A DNA stretch of 20,753 bases from CG2-30-40-21 sp043806395 (GTDB taxonomy: Bacteria > UBA9089 > CG2-30-40-21), in the NCBI GenBank assembly GCA_043806395.1, contig JAZDHC010000239.1, forward strand, positions 1-20,753, written 5' to 3'. The notes below the pieces were generated by a model. The model was given only the letters and a program-made list of their open reading frames with translations. It ran no database searches and had not been told where the DNA came from. Positions 1 to 7,572 of this stretch are shown here, piece by piece. Position numbers and translations under genes: made by a program. How positions within the stretch are numbered: position 1 is the stretch's first letter; the number at the start of each line of letters is the position of its first letter.

Positions 1-119
1 TTGTACAGTCGTGCCACCGATACATCTTGACTGGCTTCGTTGTTCGTCGCTTACATACAGTAGTATGCTCGCTTCTCACGCCTTGCCAGCCAAGCGTCTC
101 AGTGGCTCTTGGTGTACAA
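1..119. repeat. 119-bp imperfect palindrome bounded by TTGTACA/TGTACAA
   Basis: The stretch opens with TTGTACA (1-7) and closes with TGTACAA (113-119). When the right half is reverse-complemented it aligns with the left half over several blocks: GCCAC, CTTG(A/G)CTGGC, and a centre around CATAC-AGTA-GTATG. The whole segment could fold into one long interrupted hairpin. I see no coding capacity. The architecture resembles a non-autonomous palindromic repeat. The left edge of the window may cut off flanking sequence. Confidence 0.6.
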
Positions 120-135
120 CTTATTTTTTCTTGAC

Positions 136-167
136 TCCTAACCCCATTTTCTAAGGGGGAATTAGGA
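136..167. repeat. Short inverted repeat TCCTAACCCC ... GGGGGAATTAGGA
   Basis: TCCTAACCCC (136-145) pairs imperfectly with GGGGGAATTAGGA (155-167). The same arm sequences, with a slightly different loop, recur at 7373-7406 (CCCTAATTCCCCCTT and AAGGGGGTTAGGG). This is therefore a dispersed repeat rather than a locus-specific terminator. Confidence 0.5.
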
Positions 168-185
168 AGAACACATCCCGTTGTA

Positions 186-293
186 GGGGCAGGTCTTGCA
201 CCTGCCCTCTTAGCGTCCACCCATTTCAAGAGGGGAATCATGCTAACTCCCGCCAGCGAAAGACATTGGTAGGGGCAATCCTTGTGATTGCCC
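186..293. repeat. Two GTAGGGGCA-type hairpins
   Basis: GGGCAGGT (187-194) pairs perfectly with ACCTGCCC (200-207) across the loop CTTGC. GGGCAATC (273-280) pairs perfectly with GATTGCCC (286-293) across the loop CTTGT. Both are preceded by GTAGG and have nearly the same loop, so they are variants of one hairpin family. A third member lies at 18279-18304. They sit in the 324-bp non-coding stretch downstream of the TPR gene. Confidence 0.6.
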
Positions 294-302
294 GTTGTGT
301 TA

Positions 303-317
303 CTTTTGAACCATGCC
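303..317. repeat. Single terminal copy of the TTTTGAACCATGCC repeat end
   Basis: CTTTTGAACCATGCC ends eight bases before the TPR stop codon. The same sequence forms one end of the inverted-repeat-bounded elements at 7320-7462 and 18846-18940. Upstream, CCCGCCAGCG (249-258) is shared with the element at 18846-18940. No matching left end is visible, so this is either a truncated copy or one whose other end has decayed. Confidence 0.5.
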
Positions 318-324
318 TGAAATC

Positions 325-1749
325 CTAAAGGATTAACTCCGGAAGAAATTCCTTGCACCTATCCAGCCATTCTTTAGTCATCTTAGTCCGTGGATGTTGG
401 TTGCCAAAAAAATCATGAAATATTGAGTATGCGGTAAGAAAATATTCCCTTGCTTGCTGGAAATCGCCAAGGTCATACCATGCTGCCCCCAAGTTGTTTA
501 AGTCTCTTGCCACACTGGGATGTTTATTGCTATAAACTGCCTCATCAATAGCTAATGCCTGCTCATAATATCCAATCGCCTTGTTATGCTCGCCAAGGTT
601 ATCCCATGCTAACCCCAGATTGTTCAAGTCTTTTGCTACATTAGGATGTTTATTGCCAAAGATCGCCATATCAATAGCTAATGCCTGCTTATGATATTCA
701 ATAGCCTTTTTATATTCGCCAAGGTTATTCCATGTTAACCCCATGTTGTTTAGCATTGTTGCCACCACAGGATGCTTATTGCCAAAAACCGCCATATCAA
801 TAGCTAATGCCTGCTCATAATAGCCGATAGCCTCGTTATGCTCGCCAAAGTTATCCCATGCTAACCCCAAATTGTTCAAGTCTCTTGCCACCTTAGGATG
901 TTTATTGCCAAAGACCGCTATATCAATATCTAATGCCTGTTTATGATATTCAATCGCCTTTTTATATTCGCCCAGCTGCTCGTATACCATCCCAAGTGCA
1001 TTCAAATCATCTGCCACCCCTTCTTGATTCTCAATCTTACGATGAATAGTTAACACCTCAAGGTATATCTCAATCGCCTTTTTATAATCAAAATTCTGCT
1101 CATAAGCCTTAGCTAAAGGCAAAAACAGCTCCCTTGCCATCTCTTCAGCTCCAACCCCTTTAGCTACAGCATCCTTAAGCTGTGTCTCAAGTATCCCTAT
1201 CTTTCTTATCTTTACCCTGGCAGATTCTGTTGACCCAAATTCTTCTTCCCGTTCCTTTGTTAGCGGAACTCTCTCTTCCTCAAACTTGATTACCAGAGAT
1301 CTCCAACTCCAGATATCAGGGGCATATTGAACCATTAGATTGACAATGTAGGTTGAAAGCCAGAAAACAACAGGTAACTTAATATCTATGAAAACCTCGC
1401 GAGAAAAATTGAAGCCACGCATAAAATTATGCTCATCCTCTGCTTTAGACAGGAGATTAGTAAAATCAATGACCGAGATTACATCTGCCAGAGGTGCTAC
1501 CTCTTGTGAAGGAAGATTGGTTAATTCCTCACGGATAAAAACAGGAATATTGGCATAAACGGGGAGATTGGCTAAAGAAAGGGTGGAGACAGAAAGACCT
1601 TTTAATGAACACAGGCTGCAAAGCCTTTCTATCAATCTGTCTCTCAAGGGTATAGAATTGACCTCAGCCAGAACAATACCATGCTCTGGTTTTGCCTCTA
1701 TAAAATCAACTAATCGATTCAAATTCTTCTCATTTTCATTCATGTTCAT
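325..1749 (-). CDS. TPR (kinesin-light-chain type) protein with conserved N-terminal domain
   Basis: A 474-residue protein of unknown specific function. Residues 1-165 form an N-terminal domain with the signature FNFSREVF, then PVVFWLSTY, then APDIWSWRS (about 113-151). I recall this pattern from the front of many bacterial TPR signalling proteins, where it has the look of a degenerate P-loop domain; no Walker A is visible. Residues about 205-465 are tetratricopeptide repeats with a 42-residue period and the kinesin-light-chain signature (GNKHPxVAxDLNNLGLAWDNLGE). The repeats alternate in type: GEYKKAIEYHKQ, then GEHNxAIGYYEQ, repeated. Its start overlaps the stop of the upstream ATPase gene by four bases (ATGA), so translation is probably coupled and the two products probably act together. 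TPRs suggest a protein-binding or sensor role. There is no signal peptide, so it is likely cytoplasmic. Confidence 0.85.
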   Translation of the reverse strand: MNMNENEKNLNRLVDFIEAKPEHGIVLAEVNSIPLRDRLIERLCSLCSLKGLSVSTLSLANLPVYANIPVFIREELTNLPSQEVAPLADVISVIDFTNLLSKAEDEHNFMRGFNFSREVFIDIKLPVVFWLSTYIVNLMVQYAPDIWSWRSLVIKFEEERVPLTKEREEEFGSTESARVKIRKIGILETQLKDAVAKGVGAEEMARELFLPLAKAYEQNFDYKKAIEIYLEVLTIHRKIENQEGVADDLNALGMVYEQLGEYKKAIEYHKQALDIDIAVFGNKHPKVARDLNNLGLAWDNFGEHNEAIGYYEQALAIDMAVFGNKHPVVATMLNNMGLTWNNLGEYKKAIEYHKQALAIDMAIFGNKHPNVAKDLNNLGLAWDNLGEHNKAIGYYEQALAIDEAVYSNKHPSVARDLNNLGAAWYDLGDFQQAREYFLTAYSIFHDFFGNQHPRTKMTKEWLDRCKEFLPELIL

Positions 1750-3059
1750 GGATTATTTGCCATTCTCCGTTTCCGAATTATATCTTCTACAATTGGATGC
1801 AAAGCCAGCCATCGGTCTCCATTTTCATATTCCAGAACACAAAGATTATGAAGGAGGTCCATTAGAACTAAATCATTTTTAGGTTGTGTTATGCCAATAG
1901 AGTCAATTTCTTCTAATTTTTCATAATACTGTCTGGCTGTTGTTATCACATTCCCTTCTATCTTCTCAGTGATTGCTCTTTCATAGTTTCCTTTCATTCG
2001 ATGGAAAGTATTTTTAGCTGAATCCATATCAATCTTTTTTTTGTCAGTACTAATGGCAGAAAGAGCAGAATCTTTAATAAACAAGAAAATATCCCTTAAA
2101 CACCCACCTGATTTGTTGATTATTTCGTCAAGAACCTTTTCTTCAAACATATCCATCGCCATCCGCTTATTAACAACCTCTCTTAAGAGATCAATGCCTT
2201 TTTGGTCAGTCTTGCCATATCTATCTTTCACCTTTATCATAGGAAGGATTTCACAACTATTGTCAAAATCTCGAATAAGTACAGGAGAATCAGTGGAATA
2301 AAGTATAGAAATGGGAATGGTATAGATAATGTGCGAGTTTAGACTGATCAACTGTTTGGAATGGTCAAAGAACAGGCTCTTAGCTATCGACTTATCAAGT
2401 TTATCTAAATCTTCAACAATAATCAATATTTCCCTGTTATCAAGGCAGTTTTTGATTTCTCTCAAAAGGCTGTTTGATCTCTCCAATAATTCTGATATTT
2501 TTGGTTCAATAGTCTGCCTGAGAAGTGTCTTAGAGGTTGTAGCTGTCTTAAGGAATCCTTTAAGTTTGGAAAAGAAGATATTGAGTGCGGATACTCCACC
2601 TCCAGCCTCAATCTCTAATCCAGCTCCCTTGCTTTCCTCATATTCCTTAACTATTGTTGAAAACCACTCGTTTATATCCTCGATTAATTGAGGCTGAATA
2701 TCAATCCTTTCCTCTTCTGCCTTTTTATAAACCTGCGTCATCATGGTAATAACAAGGTCAATGAAATTCAGATTGTTAAGGTCTAATTCCTCTTTGGCAG
2801 AAAATGAGATAATGAAAAACGAGTCTTTCAGCTCTCTAATTAATCGGGTAAGCTCTGTTGTCTTACCACATCCACGGTGACCGGTAAAGAGAATTTTTTG
2901 CGGGGTATTAGATGTTCTAAAGAGGCTACACAAACGAACAATAGTATCTTCAACCCCACGACCTTGAGTACAATTAATATAATATTGCTCAAAATCTTTT
3001 TCAGTTAATGGTAACGCATTAGAAATTCTTATAACTTCTTGTAGGTTTTTGGCTATCAT
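1746..3059 (-). CDS. P-loop AAA/STAND-like ATPase
   Basis: A 437-residue cytoplasmic ATPase. Walker A is GHRGCGKTT (residues 60-68), preceded by a hydrophobic strand (KILFT). Walker B is ILIIVEDLDKLD (211-222), with acidic ED. The middle (about 145-180) holds a glycine-rich then helical insert (EAGGGVSALN). The C-terminus (about 300-437) is helical and ends in a small domain with ALHPIVEDIIRKRR that could be a winged helix. This layout fits AAA ATPases of the ORC/KAP/STAND-like kind often paired with TPR proteins; I cannot name a characterised family member. An ideal ribosome site (AGGAGG) lies five bases before the ATG and a consensus promoter lies just upstream. The stop overlaps the TPR gene start by four bases. 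ATP-driven switching controlled by the TPR partner is an inference. Confidence 0.85.
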   Translation of the reverse strand: MIAKNLQEVIRISNALPLTEKDFEQYYINCTQGRGVEDTIVRLCSLFRTSNTPQKILFTGHRGCGKTTELTRLIRELKDSFFIISFSAKEELDLNNLNFIDLVITMMTQVYKKAEEERIDIQPQLIEDINEWFSTIVKEYEESKGAGLEIEAGGGVSALNIFFSKLKGFLKTATTSKTLLRQTIEPKISELLERSNSLLREIKNCLDNREILIIVEDLDKLDKSIAKSLFFDHSKQLISLNSHIIYTIPISILYSTDSPVLIRDFDNSCEILPMIKVKDRYGKTDQKGIDLLREVVNKRMAMDMFEEKVLDEIINKSGGCLRDIFLFIKDSALSAISTDKKKIDMDSAKNTFHRMKGNYERAITEKIEGNVITTARQYYEKLEEIDSIGITQPKNDLVLMDLLHNLCVLEYENGDRWLALHPIVEDIIRKRRMANNP

Positions 3060-3078
3060 TTAAGTCCTCCTGAAAAGT

Positions 3079-3107
3079 ATTTTATCATTGTTTTGTATCT
3101 ATGTCAA
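3079..3107 (-). promoter_or_regulatory. Sigma70-type promoter for the ATPase-TPR unit
   Basis: On the minus strand the -35 hexamer TTGACA (complement of 3102-3107) is separated by exactly 17 bases from the -10 hexamer TAAAAT (complement of 3079-3084). The -10 is about 20 bases upstream of the start codon at 3059, with AGGAGG in between. This gives a short leader and implies that the ATPase and TPR genes form their own transcription unit, separate from the pilus cluster. Confidence 0.75.
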
Positions 3108-3136
3108 TAAAAAAATCAAGCTGTGCAATCTCCCCC

Positions 3137-5404
3137 TTACCTCCTCAAACTCAACGCCTTCTGATAACAACTATCCGCATTGTTTTTATCCCCCAAGTGG
3201 CTATAGGCTATGCTCAGATTATAATAAGCATCCGGGCTATTCGGGCTTAATTTAACAACCTTTTGAAATGCCTTGACAGCTTCAGATGGATTATGAGCCT
3301 CCAGATAGGCACTGCCGAGTGTGGCATAGAGAAAATCCCTGTTAGCATCTAATTGGATTGCTTTTTTGTAGTCTTCGATAGCCTTAAGGAGATTGCCTTG
3401 TTTGTGAAAAACCATTCCCATGCCATAATCTGCTCTGGCATCATCAGGCGAGATGGCTTTTATTCTTTCAAACTGTGCCATTGCCTCCTTGTATTTGCCT
3501 GTATCCTTGTAAGCCAATCCCAATTGATAATATGCAGTAATATATTCCGGGGAGACAGCCAGAGCCTTCTTAAACTCCATGATTGCCTCTGGATACATCT
3601 GGTTATCCTGATAAAACTTAGCCAGATTATTGTAAGAAATACCATAATTGGATACATTTGAGGCAATCCTTTCCGGCTTGTAAATATTCTTGTCAAGGAT
3701 GTAGCGACAAACAAAGTTAAGATTTGGGTCAATTGCCTTAATTTGTTCATTAATCGGCGCGCTCTTGGGAAGTATTCGGTGGCAAATATTAGTTGGAACA
3801 AGGGTATATCGTTCCTCTACCTTTGGGTCAAAGGGCAGATAACTTGCCAGATTAGGATTATTATCCACAATATTATTCAGCCTTTCATAGATATAGACTT
3901 CAGCCTCCGGAGAAAGGCGGGTAGCTTTGTTTTGTGGAGTAAAGGTAAAATTGAGCCCCGGATACCGTTCCTTTAACTGAGAGGCATACCAATCAAGATA
4001 CAGAGAATGATGGTCAACCATATACACATCATCCCGCATTCCCTCTACATTATACAGATACCAGAGTGGAAAGGAAAAGGTATCACCCTTGACAAACAGG
4101 ATGGCTTTATTTTGAAGCGGCATAAGGATGTTGCGGGCATAATCATAGGCATAAAAGCTCTTGTGGTTATTAGCATAATAAAAATTATGAGAAAAAGTAA
4201 TTATTGGCAGAATCAAAAAGGCTAAGGAAATCATGGTAGCCTTTGGAAATCGCTTTCTGATTAGCTGACTGATAGGTATAATGCTTAACCCAATCCAGAT
4301 GGAAAAAACCATGTATGCCGGGATGTAATAGTCTTCAATATTATGTATTCCATATCTGACGGAATGGGCAAAGTCTACTATTAGAATCACTCCAGTCAAT
4401 AGTAGAAACTTCCAGCAATTGCGAAACAGCCAGATTGCCCCAATAAATCCAAAGCCTACCAGATACGGGGTGAATTGCATCACAAAAAAGGAGGGGTGTT
4501 TGATAAATAATTTGTTGAGAAGTTCTTTCATTGAGTCAGAAAAATAATAGCCATACTCCTTAACCGTTATATGATTGATGAACCGTTCCCATGTATCCGG
4601 GGCACCCCAATTAATCACTGGATGGGCTGATGCCCGAATGGGAAGGTAAAGATACAAAAGGAGTGGTATCCCAAAAAATATCCCTGCCCTCAAAAGCACC
4701 TGAGGGTTAAGAAAGGTTTGCCTCTTGTGCCAGCCAATTATGATAATAAAGCACACACCTGTTGCTGCCAGAAAAATAGTCTGGAGATGATGGGTAAAGG
4801 CAAGCCCGAGCAGGCAGAAAAACAGGTACAGATATGGCTGATGGGTGAGATTTTGAGCTATTCTCTCCCACCATTTGATAAGCACAAAGATAAGCAAGGC
4901 AGCAAACAAGGCGTTAAGGGTGTATTTTTCTGCAATAACAGCCTGTTGCCAGAAGGTAGTGGCAAATGTGAGCATACCGGCTGCTACTATTCCGGGGACA
5001 ATGGACATGATAGGTTTTTCTTTATTCAAAAAAGGACAAGAAATCTTCATGGTTATAAAATAAACCATCATCACAGCCACAGATGCAGAAAGGGCAGAGA
5101 AGATATTCATCCTGAAGGCGATATTGGCTAAGGGAAGAATGGTTGTCAGAAATTTACCCATCAGGCAGTAAAGAGGATAGCCAGGTGGATGGCATATTCC
5201 CAGAACGAAAGCTGCAGAAACCAACTCGCCACTATCATGAAGCTCAATGCTTGGGGTAAGCGTCCTTAAATAAACCATGAATGCAGCTAAAAATACCAAT
5301 ATGCCGACTATATTCATCCATGAATCAAGTTTTGACGGCACAAATTCATAGGCAGGTGTTTTTTTGGGTTGTTTGTTAATGTGTATTGTTTTCTTTTTTG
5401 CCAT
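3137..5404 (-). CDS. DUF2723 polytopic membrane protein with C-terminal TPRs
   Basis: A 755-residue protein. After a basic cytoplasmic N-terminus, residues about 30-420 carry roughly ten hydrophobic segments. The DUF2723 signature is LTPSIELHDSGELVSAAF then ICHPPGYPLY (about 49-79). DUF2723 proteins belong to the GT-C-like family related to TMEM260-type O-mannosyltransferases; the Asp in ELHDSGE is the usual conserved acidic residue. Residues about 430-590 are probably extracytoplasmic. Residues about 594-755 are four or five 34-residue TPRs (NNLAKFYQDNQMYPEAIMEF and following). The ATG shares one base with the stop codon of the upstream pseudopilin (TAATG), so translation is coupled. That suggests, without proving, that it glycosylates pilins or secreted substrates. 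Transferase activity is family inference only. Confidence 0.85.
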   Translation of the reverse strand: MAKKKTIHINKQPKKTPAYEFVPSKLDSWMNIVGILVFLAAFMVYLRTLTPSIELHDSGELVSAAFVLGICHPPGYPLYCLMGKFLTTILPLANIAFRMNIFSALSASVAVMMVYFITMKISCPFLNKEKPIMSIVPGIVAAGMLTFATTFWQQAVIAEKYTLNALFAALLIFVLIKWWERIAQNLTHQPYLYLFFCLLGLAFTHHLQTIFLAATGVCFIIIIGWHKRQTFLNPQVLLRAGIFFGIPLLLYLYLPIRASAHPVINWGAPDTWERFINHITVKEYGYYFSDSMKELLNKLFIKHPSFFVMQFTPYLVGFGFIGAIWLFRNCWKFLLLTGVILIVDFAHSVRYGIHNIEDYYIPAYMVFSIWIGLSIIPISQLIRKRFPKATMISLAFLILPIITFSHNFYYANNHKSFYAYDYARNILMPLQNKAILFVKGDTFSFPLWYLYNVEGMRDDVYMVDHHSLYLDWYASQLKERYPGLNFTFTPQNKATRLSPEAEVYIYERLNNIVDNNPNLASYLPFDPKVEERYTLVPTNICHRILPKSAPINEQIKAIDPNLNFVCRYILDKNIYKPERIASNVSNYGISYNNLAKFYQDNQMYPEAIMEFKKALAVSPEYITAYYQLGLAYKDTGKYKEAMAQFERIKAISPDDARADYGMGMVFHKQGNLLKAIEDYKKAIQLDANRDFLYATLGSAYLEAHNPSEAVKAFQKVVKLSPNSPDAYYNLSIAYSHLGDKNNADSCYQKALSLRR

Positions 5405-5901
5405 TATTCTTCATGTCCATAATTAAAATAGCGAATACCATCTATTTTATCCAAACTGGCGGAATCCTTGCAGGTACAACTGATCCTGATATCCCCGGAT
5501 GAAGAAGAATATATCCAGCCCCCCACATCTTCCACTGTTGTTGTTGCTATCTCTTGATCTCCTGTAGTAATTGTAGCAACGGCATTAGAATGATTATGAG
5601 GAACATTTCTTCTCAGGTTGGCTGAAGGTATATTTTGCATATACCGTGGGATAAACACTGGTAGAACTTCATTGCTATCTATTCGAGCGACATTATCCAG
5701 AGCCACAGGATACAACCCTTTTGTATCACAATAATAGCTGGCAATTGCTGCACGAAGTGAGCATAGATTTGCCTTGGTCACTGACTCTCTTGCAATATCG
5801 ATTAATTGAACGAATCGGACAATCGAAATAGCGGCTAATAAGGAAATAATTGCACATACAATCATTAATTCAAGGAGTGTAAAACCATTTCGTGTTTTCA
5901 T
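5404..5901 (-). CDS. Type II secretion / type IV pilus pseudopilin
   Basis: A 165-residue prepilin-like protein. It has the classic class III leader: short basic MKTRNG, then F-T-L-L-E at the prepilin peptidase site. Cleavage would come after Gly6, leaving an N-methylated Phe and the conserved Glu5, followed by the hydrophobic helix MIVCAIISLLAAISIV. The C-terminal globular part (about 60-165) is GspG-like in size, with the typical early LRAAIASYYCDTKGLYP segment, in which pseudopilins usually carry a Tyr-Pro. Two cysteines (CTC) near the end could form a disulphide or bind metal. The ribosome site is weak (GGGGA). It overlaps the DUF2723 gene by one base. Whether it is the major pilin or a minor pseudopilin cannot be told; GspG-like is my best reading. 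Confidence 0.88.
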   Translation of the reverse strand: MKTRNGFTLLELMIVCAIISLLAAISIVRFVQLIDIARESVTKANLCSLRAAIASYYCDTKGLYPVALDNVARIDSNEVLPVFIPRYMQNIPSANLRRNVPHNHSNAVATITTGDQEIATTTVEDVGGWIYSSSSGDIRISCTCKDSASLDKIDGIRYFNYGHEE

Positions 5902-5947
5902 CTGGGAATCCCCATTCTATTTCTCGCAAAGGTTGCAAGATAAGATT

Positions 5948-6043
5948 ATCCACAGATTACACAGATTGGAATATTCAGATATGTCTTAACCTTAATATTC
6001 TTTATAACTCTAATAATCTGTGAAATCTGTGTAATCTGTGGAT
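5948..6043. repeat. Perfect 20-bp inverted repeat, ATCCACAGATTACACAGATT
   Basis: ATCCACAGATTACACAGATT (5948-5967) is exactly reverse-complemented at 6024-6043, with a 56-base AT-rich interior. ATCTGTG occurs three times inside or next to the right arm. It fills the 172-bp gap between pilC and the pseudopilin gene. It could act as a transcript-stabilising or attenuating hairpin, but the long loop and lack of a T-run argue against a simple intrinsic terminator. Confidence 0.8.
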
Positions 6044-6073
6044 ATATATCTTCTCAATTTTCATCCCTCTCTC

Positions 6074-7300
6074 TTAGTTCCCTGAGACAATAGTTGAAAT
6101 CATGAAGATTGGCAGATACATACAAATCACAATTCCACCAACAATAATCCCCAAGACACAAATCATGAGAGGTTCTATCAAAGAGGCAAGGGTTGAAACA
6201 GCAGAATCAACCTCGCGGTCATAGTAATCAGCTATCTTCATCAACATGGTATCAAGAGCACCAGTTTCTTCACCTACCGAGACCATCTGAATGACCATGG
6301 GTGGGAATACTCCACACTCTCTTAATGGGTCAGTAATTCTTTCTCCCTCTCGGATAGAGGATCTGGCACCCATAACGGCTAACTCTACAATTTTATTCCC
6401 AGAAGTTTTTGCCACAATTTCTAATGCCTCTAAAATAGACACACCACTTCTCACAAGTGTCCCCAGTGTTCTGGCAAATCTGGTTACAGCTATCTTCCGA
6501 AATAACGAGCCAAAGACAGGTATCTTCAGGAGCAGGGAATCAAATAATAATCTTCCTTTTTCTGTTTTGGTAATAAAAAGCCTTGCCAAAAAAAATGCAC
6601 CAACAACAAAGAGAATAAACCATACAATATAGGTTTTAATGAGATCAGAAACCTTAATCAGAATCATGGTAGGAAGTGGTAGTTTTGCCCCAAAACTTTC
6701 AAATACATCCTTGAAGGCAGGGATAACAAAGATTAACAAGAACAGAATTATTCCTACTGCAATACAACCAACCACTCCTGGATAAGCCATAGCTGTTTGC
6801 ACCTTTCTTCTGAGTGACTGAACAGACTCTAAATAGGACGCGATCCTTTCCAGTACCTCGTCCAGCACACCGCCTGATTCCCCTGATTTTATCATACTGG
6901 TATAGAGTTGATTAAATACACTGGGATGTTTTCCCATGGACATGGTAATGGATGCACCCTTTTCAATATCCTCACGAACAGTCATAATTATTTTCTTAAA
7001 GTTTTTATTATCTACCTGATCAATCAATACATTCAAGCATTGAACGATAGGAATACCTGCATTTATTAGCGTTGCTAACTGGCGGCTGAATAATACCAGA
7101 TCCTTGAGTCCAACCCAACCCTTGAATTTCAGAATTTCTGTAACTCTGAGAAAAATATTTGATTTTTCTTCTTCAGTTGTAATTACCATCAGATGCTGCT
7201 GTTTCAGTTTCATGATTACCGATCGTTGAGTCTCAGCATCTATCTTCCCGGTAACTACAGTTCCATCCATATTTCGGGCTTTATAAATATAGGTTGGCAT
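6074..7300 (-). CDS. pilC: PilC/GspF inner-membrane platform protein
   Basis: The protein of 408 residues begins MPTYIYKARNMDGTVVTGKI, the standard PilC/GspF start. The platform protein sits in the inner membrane and couples the assembly ATPase to pilin polymerisation. Two T2SSF domains are visible: the first includes FSRQLATLINAGIPIVQCL (about residues 72-90), the second RFARTLGTLVRSGVSILEAL. Three membrane segments are clear (about 166-190, 220-240 and 370-395), including GCIAVGIILFLLIFVIPAF. I chose the ATG at 7300 because GGAG lies ten bases upstream. An in-frame ATG at 7333 would add 11 residues, but those derive from the end of a dispersed repeat. It is the third gene of the cluster, after pilB and pilT. 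Confidence 0.93.
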   Translation of the reverse strand: MPTYIYKARNMDGTVVTGKIDAETQRSVIMKLKQQHLMVITTEEEKSNIFLRVTEILKFKGWVGLKDLVLFSRQLATLINAGIPIVQCLNVLIDQVDNKNFKKIIMTVREDIEKGASITMSMGKHPSVFNQLYTSMIKSGESGGVLDEVLERIASYLESVQSLRRKVQTAMAYPGVVGCIAVGIILFLLIFVIPAFKDVFESFGAKLPLPTMILIKVSDLIKTYIVWFILFVVGAFFLARLFITKTEKGRLLFDSLLLKIPVFGSLFRKIAVTRFARTLGTLVRSGVSILEALEIVAKTSGNKIVELAVMGARSSIREGERITDPLRECGVFPPMVIQMVSVGEETGALDTMLMKIADYYDREVDSAVSTLASLIEPLMICVLGIIVGGIVICMYLPIFMISTIVSGN

Positions 7301-7319
7301 AATTAGAATTCTCCATTTT

Positions 7320-7462
7320 TGGGCATGGTTCAAATCAGGGTAACAAATTGAGCAAGCAAGTTATCTATGTTTCCCTAATTCCCCCTTAAAAAAGGGGGTT
7401 AGGGGGTTGTTCTTCTCTGTATCATCTGTGACCCTGCGGTGAACAATTTTGAACCATGCCCA
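7320..7462. repeat. MITE-like element with 15-bp terminal inverted repeats
   Basis: TGGGCATGGTTCAAA (7320-7334) is perfectly reverse-complemented at 7448-7462. The 113-base interior carries a second nested palindrome, CCCTAATTCCCCCTT / AAGGGGGTTAGGG (7373-7406), related to the one at 136-167. No coding capacity and no transposase are seen. The left end lies 20 bases upstream of the pilC start, so the element sits in its 5' leader. Related elements lie at 18846-18940 and, as one end only, at 303-317. Confidence 0.65.
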
Positions 7463-7490
7463 GTTTTGGTAACACATGGGGAATGAGAAT

Positions 7491-7562
7491 GGTAATAAGG
7501 TAATCGGTAAAAAACCAGATAATCAGTACCGATTACCCTATTACCTTACTACCTTATGACCC
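7491..7562. repeat. Octamer-repeat hairpin downstream of pilT
   Basis: The left arm (7491-7509, GGTAATAAGGTAATCGGTA) pairs with 7527-7545 with a single mismatch. Reading the minus strand from the pilT stop codon, the sequence is a run of degenerate 8-mers: GGGGTCAT, AAGGTAGT, AAGGTAAT, AGGGTAAT. It begins 11 bases after the stop, preceded by GGGGGAGG. The same design follows pilB (8739-8867). It could terminate or stabilise the pilT transcript, but it lacks a T-run of the usual kind. Confidence 0.65.
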
Positions 7563-7572
7563 CTTCCTCCCC

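Noticed and set aside
4718..5131. Plus-strand frame of 137 codons inside the DUF2723 gene
   Set aside because: It is antisense to conserved transmembrane coding sequence and its translation is low in recognisable features.
7301..7333. Upstream ATG extension of pilC
   Set aside because: The extra residues come from the terminal repeat GAACCATGCC; the ATG at 7300 has a ribosome site and the family-typical start MPTYIYKAR.
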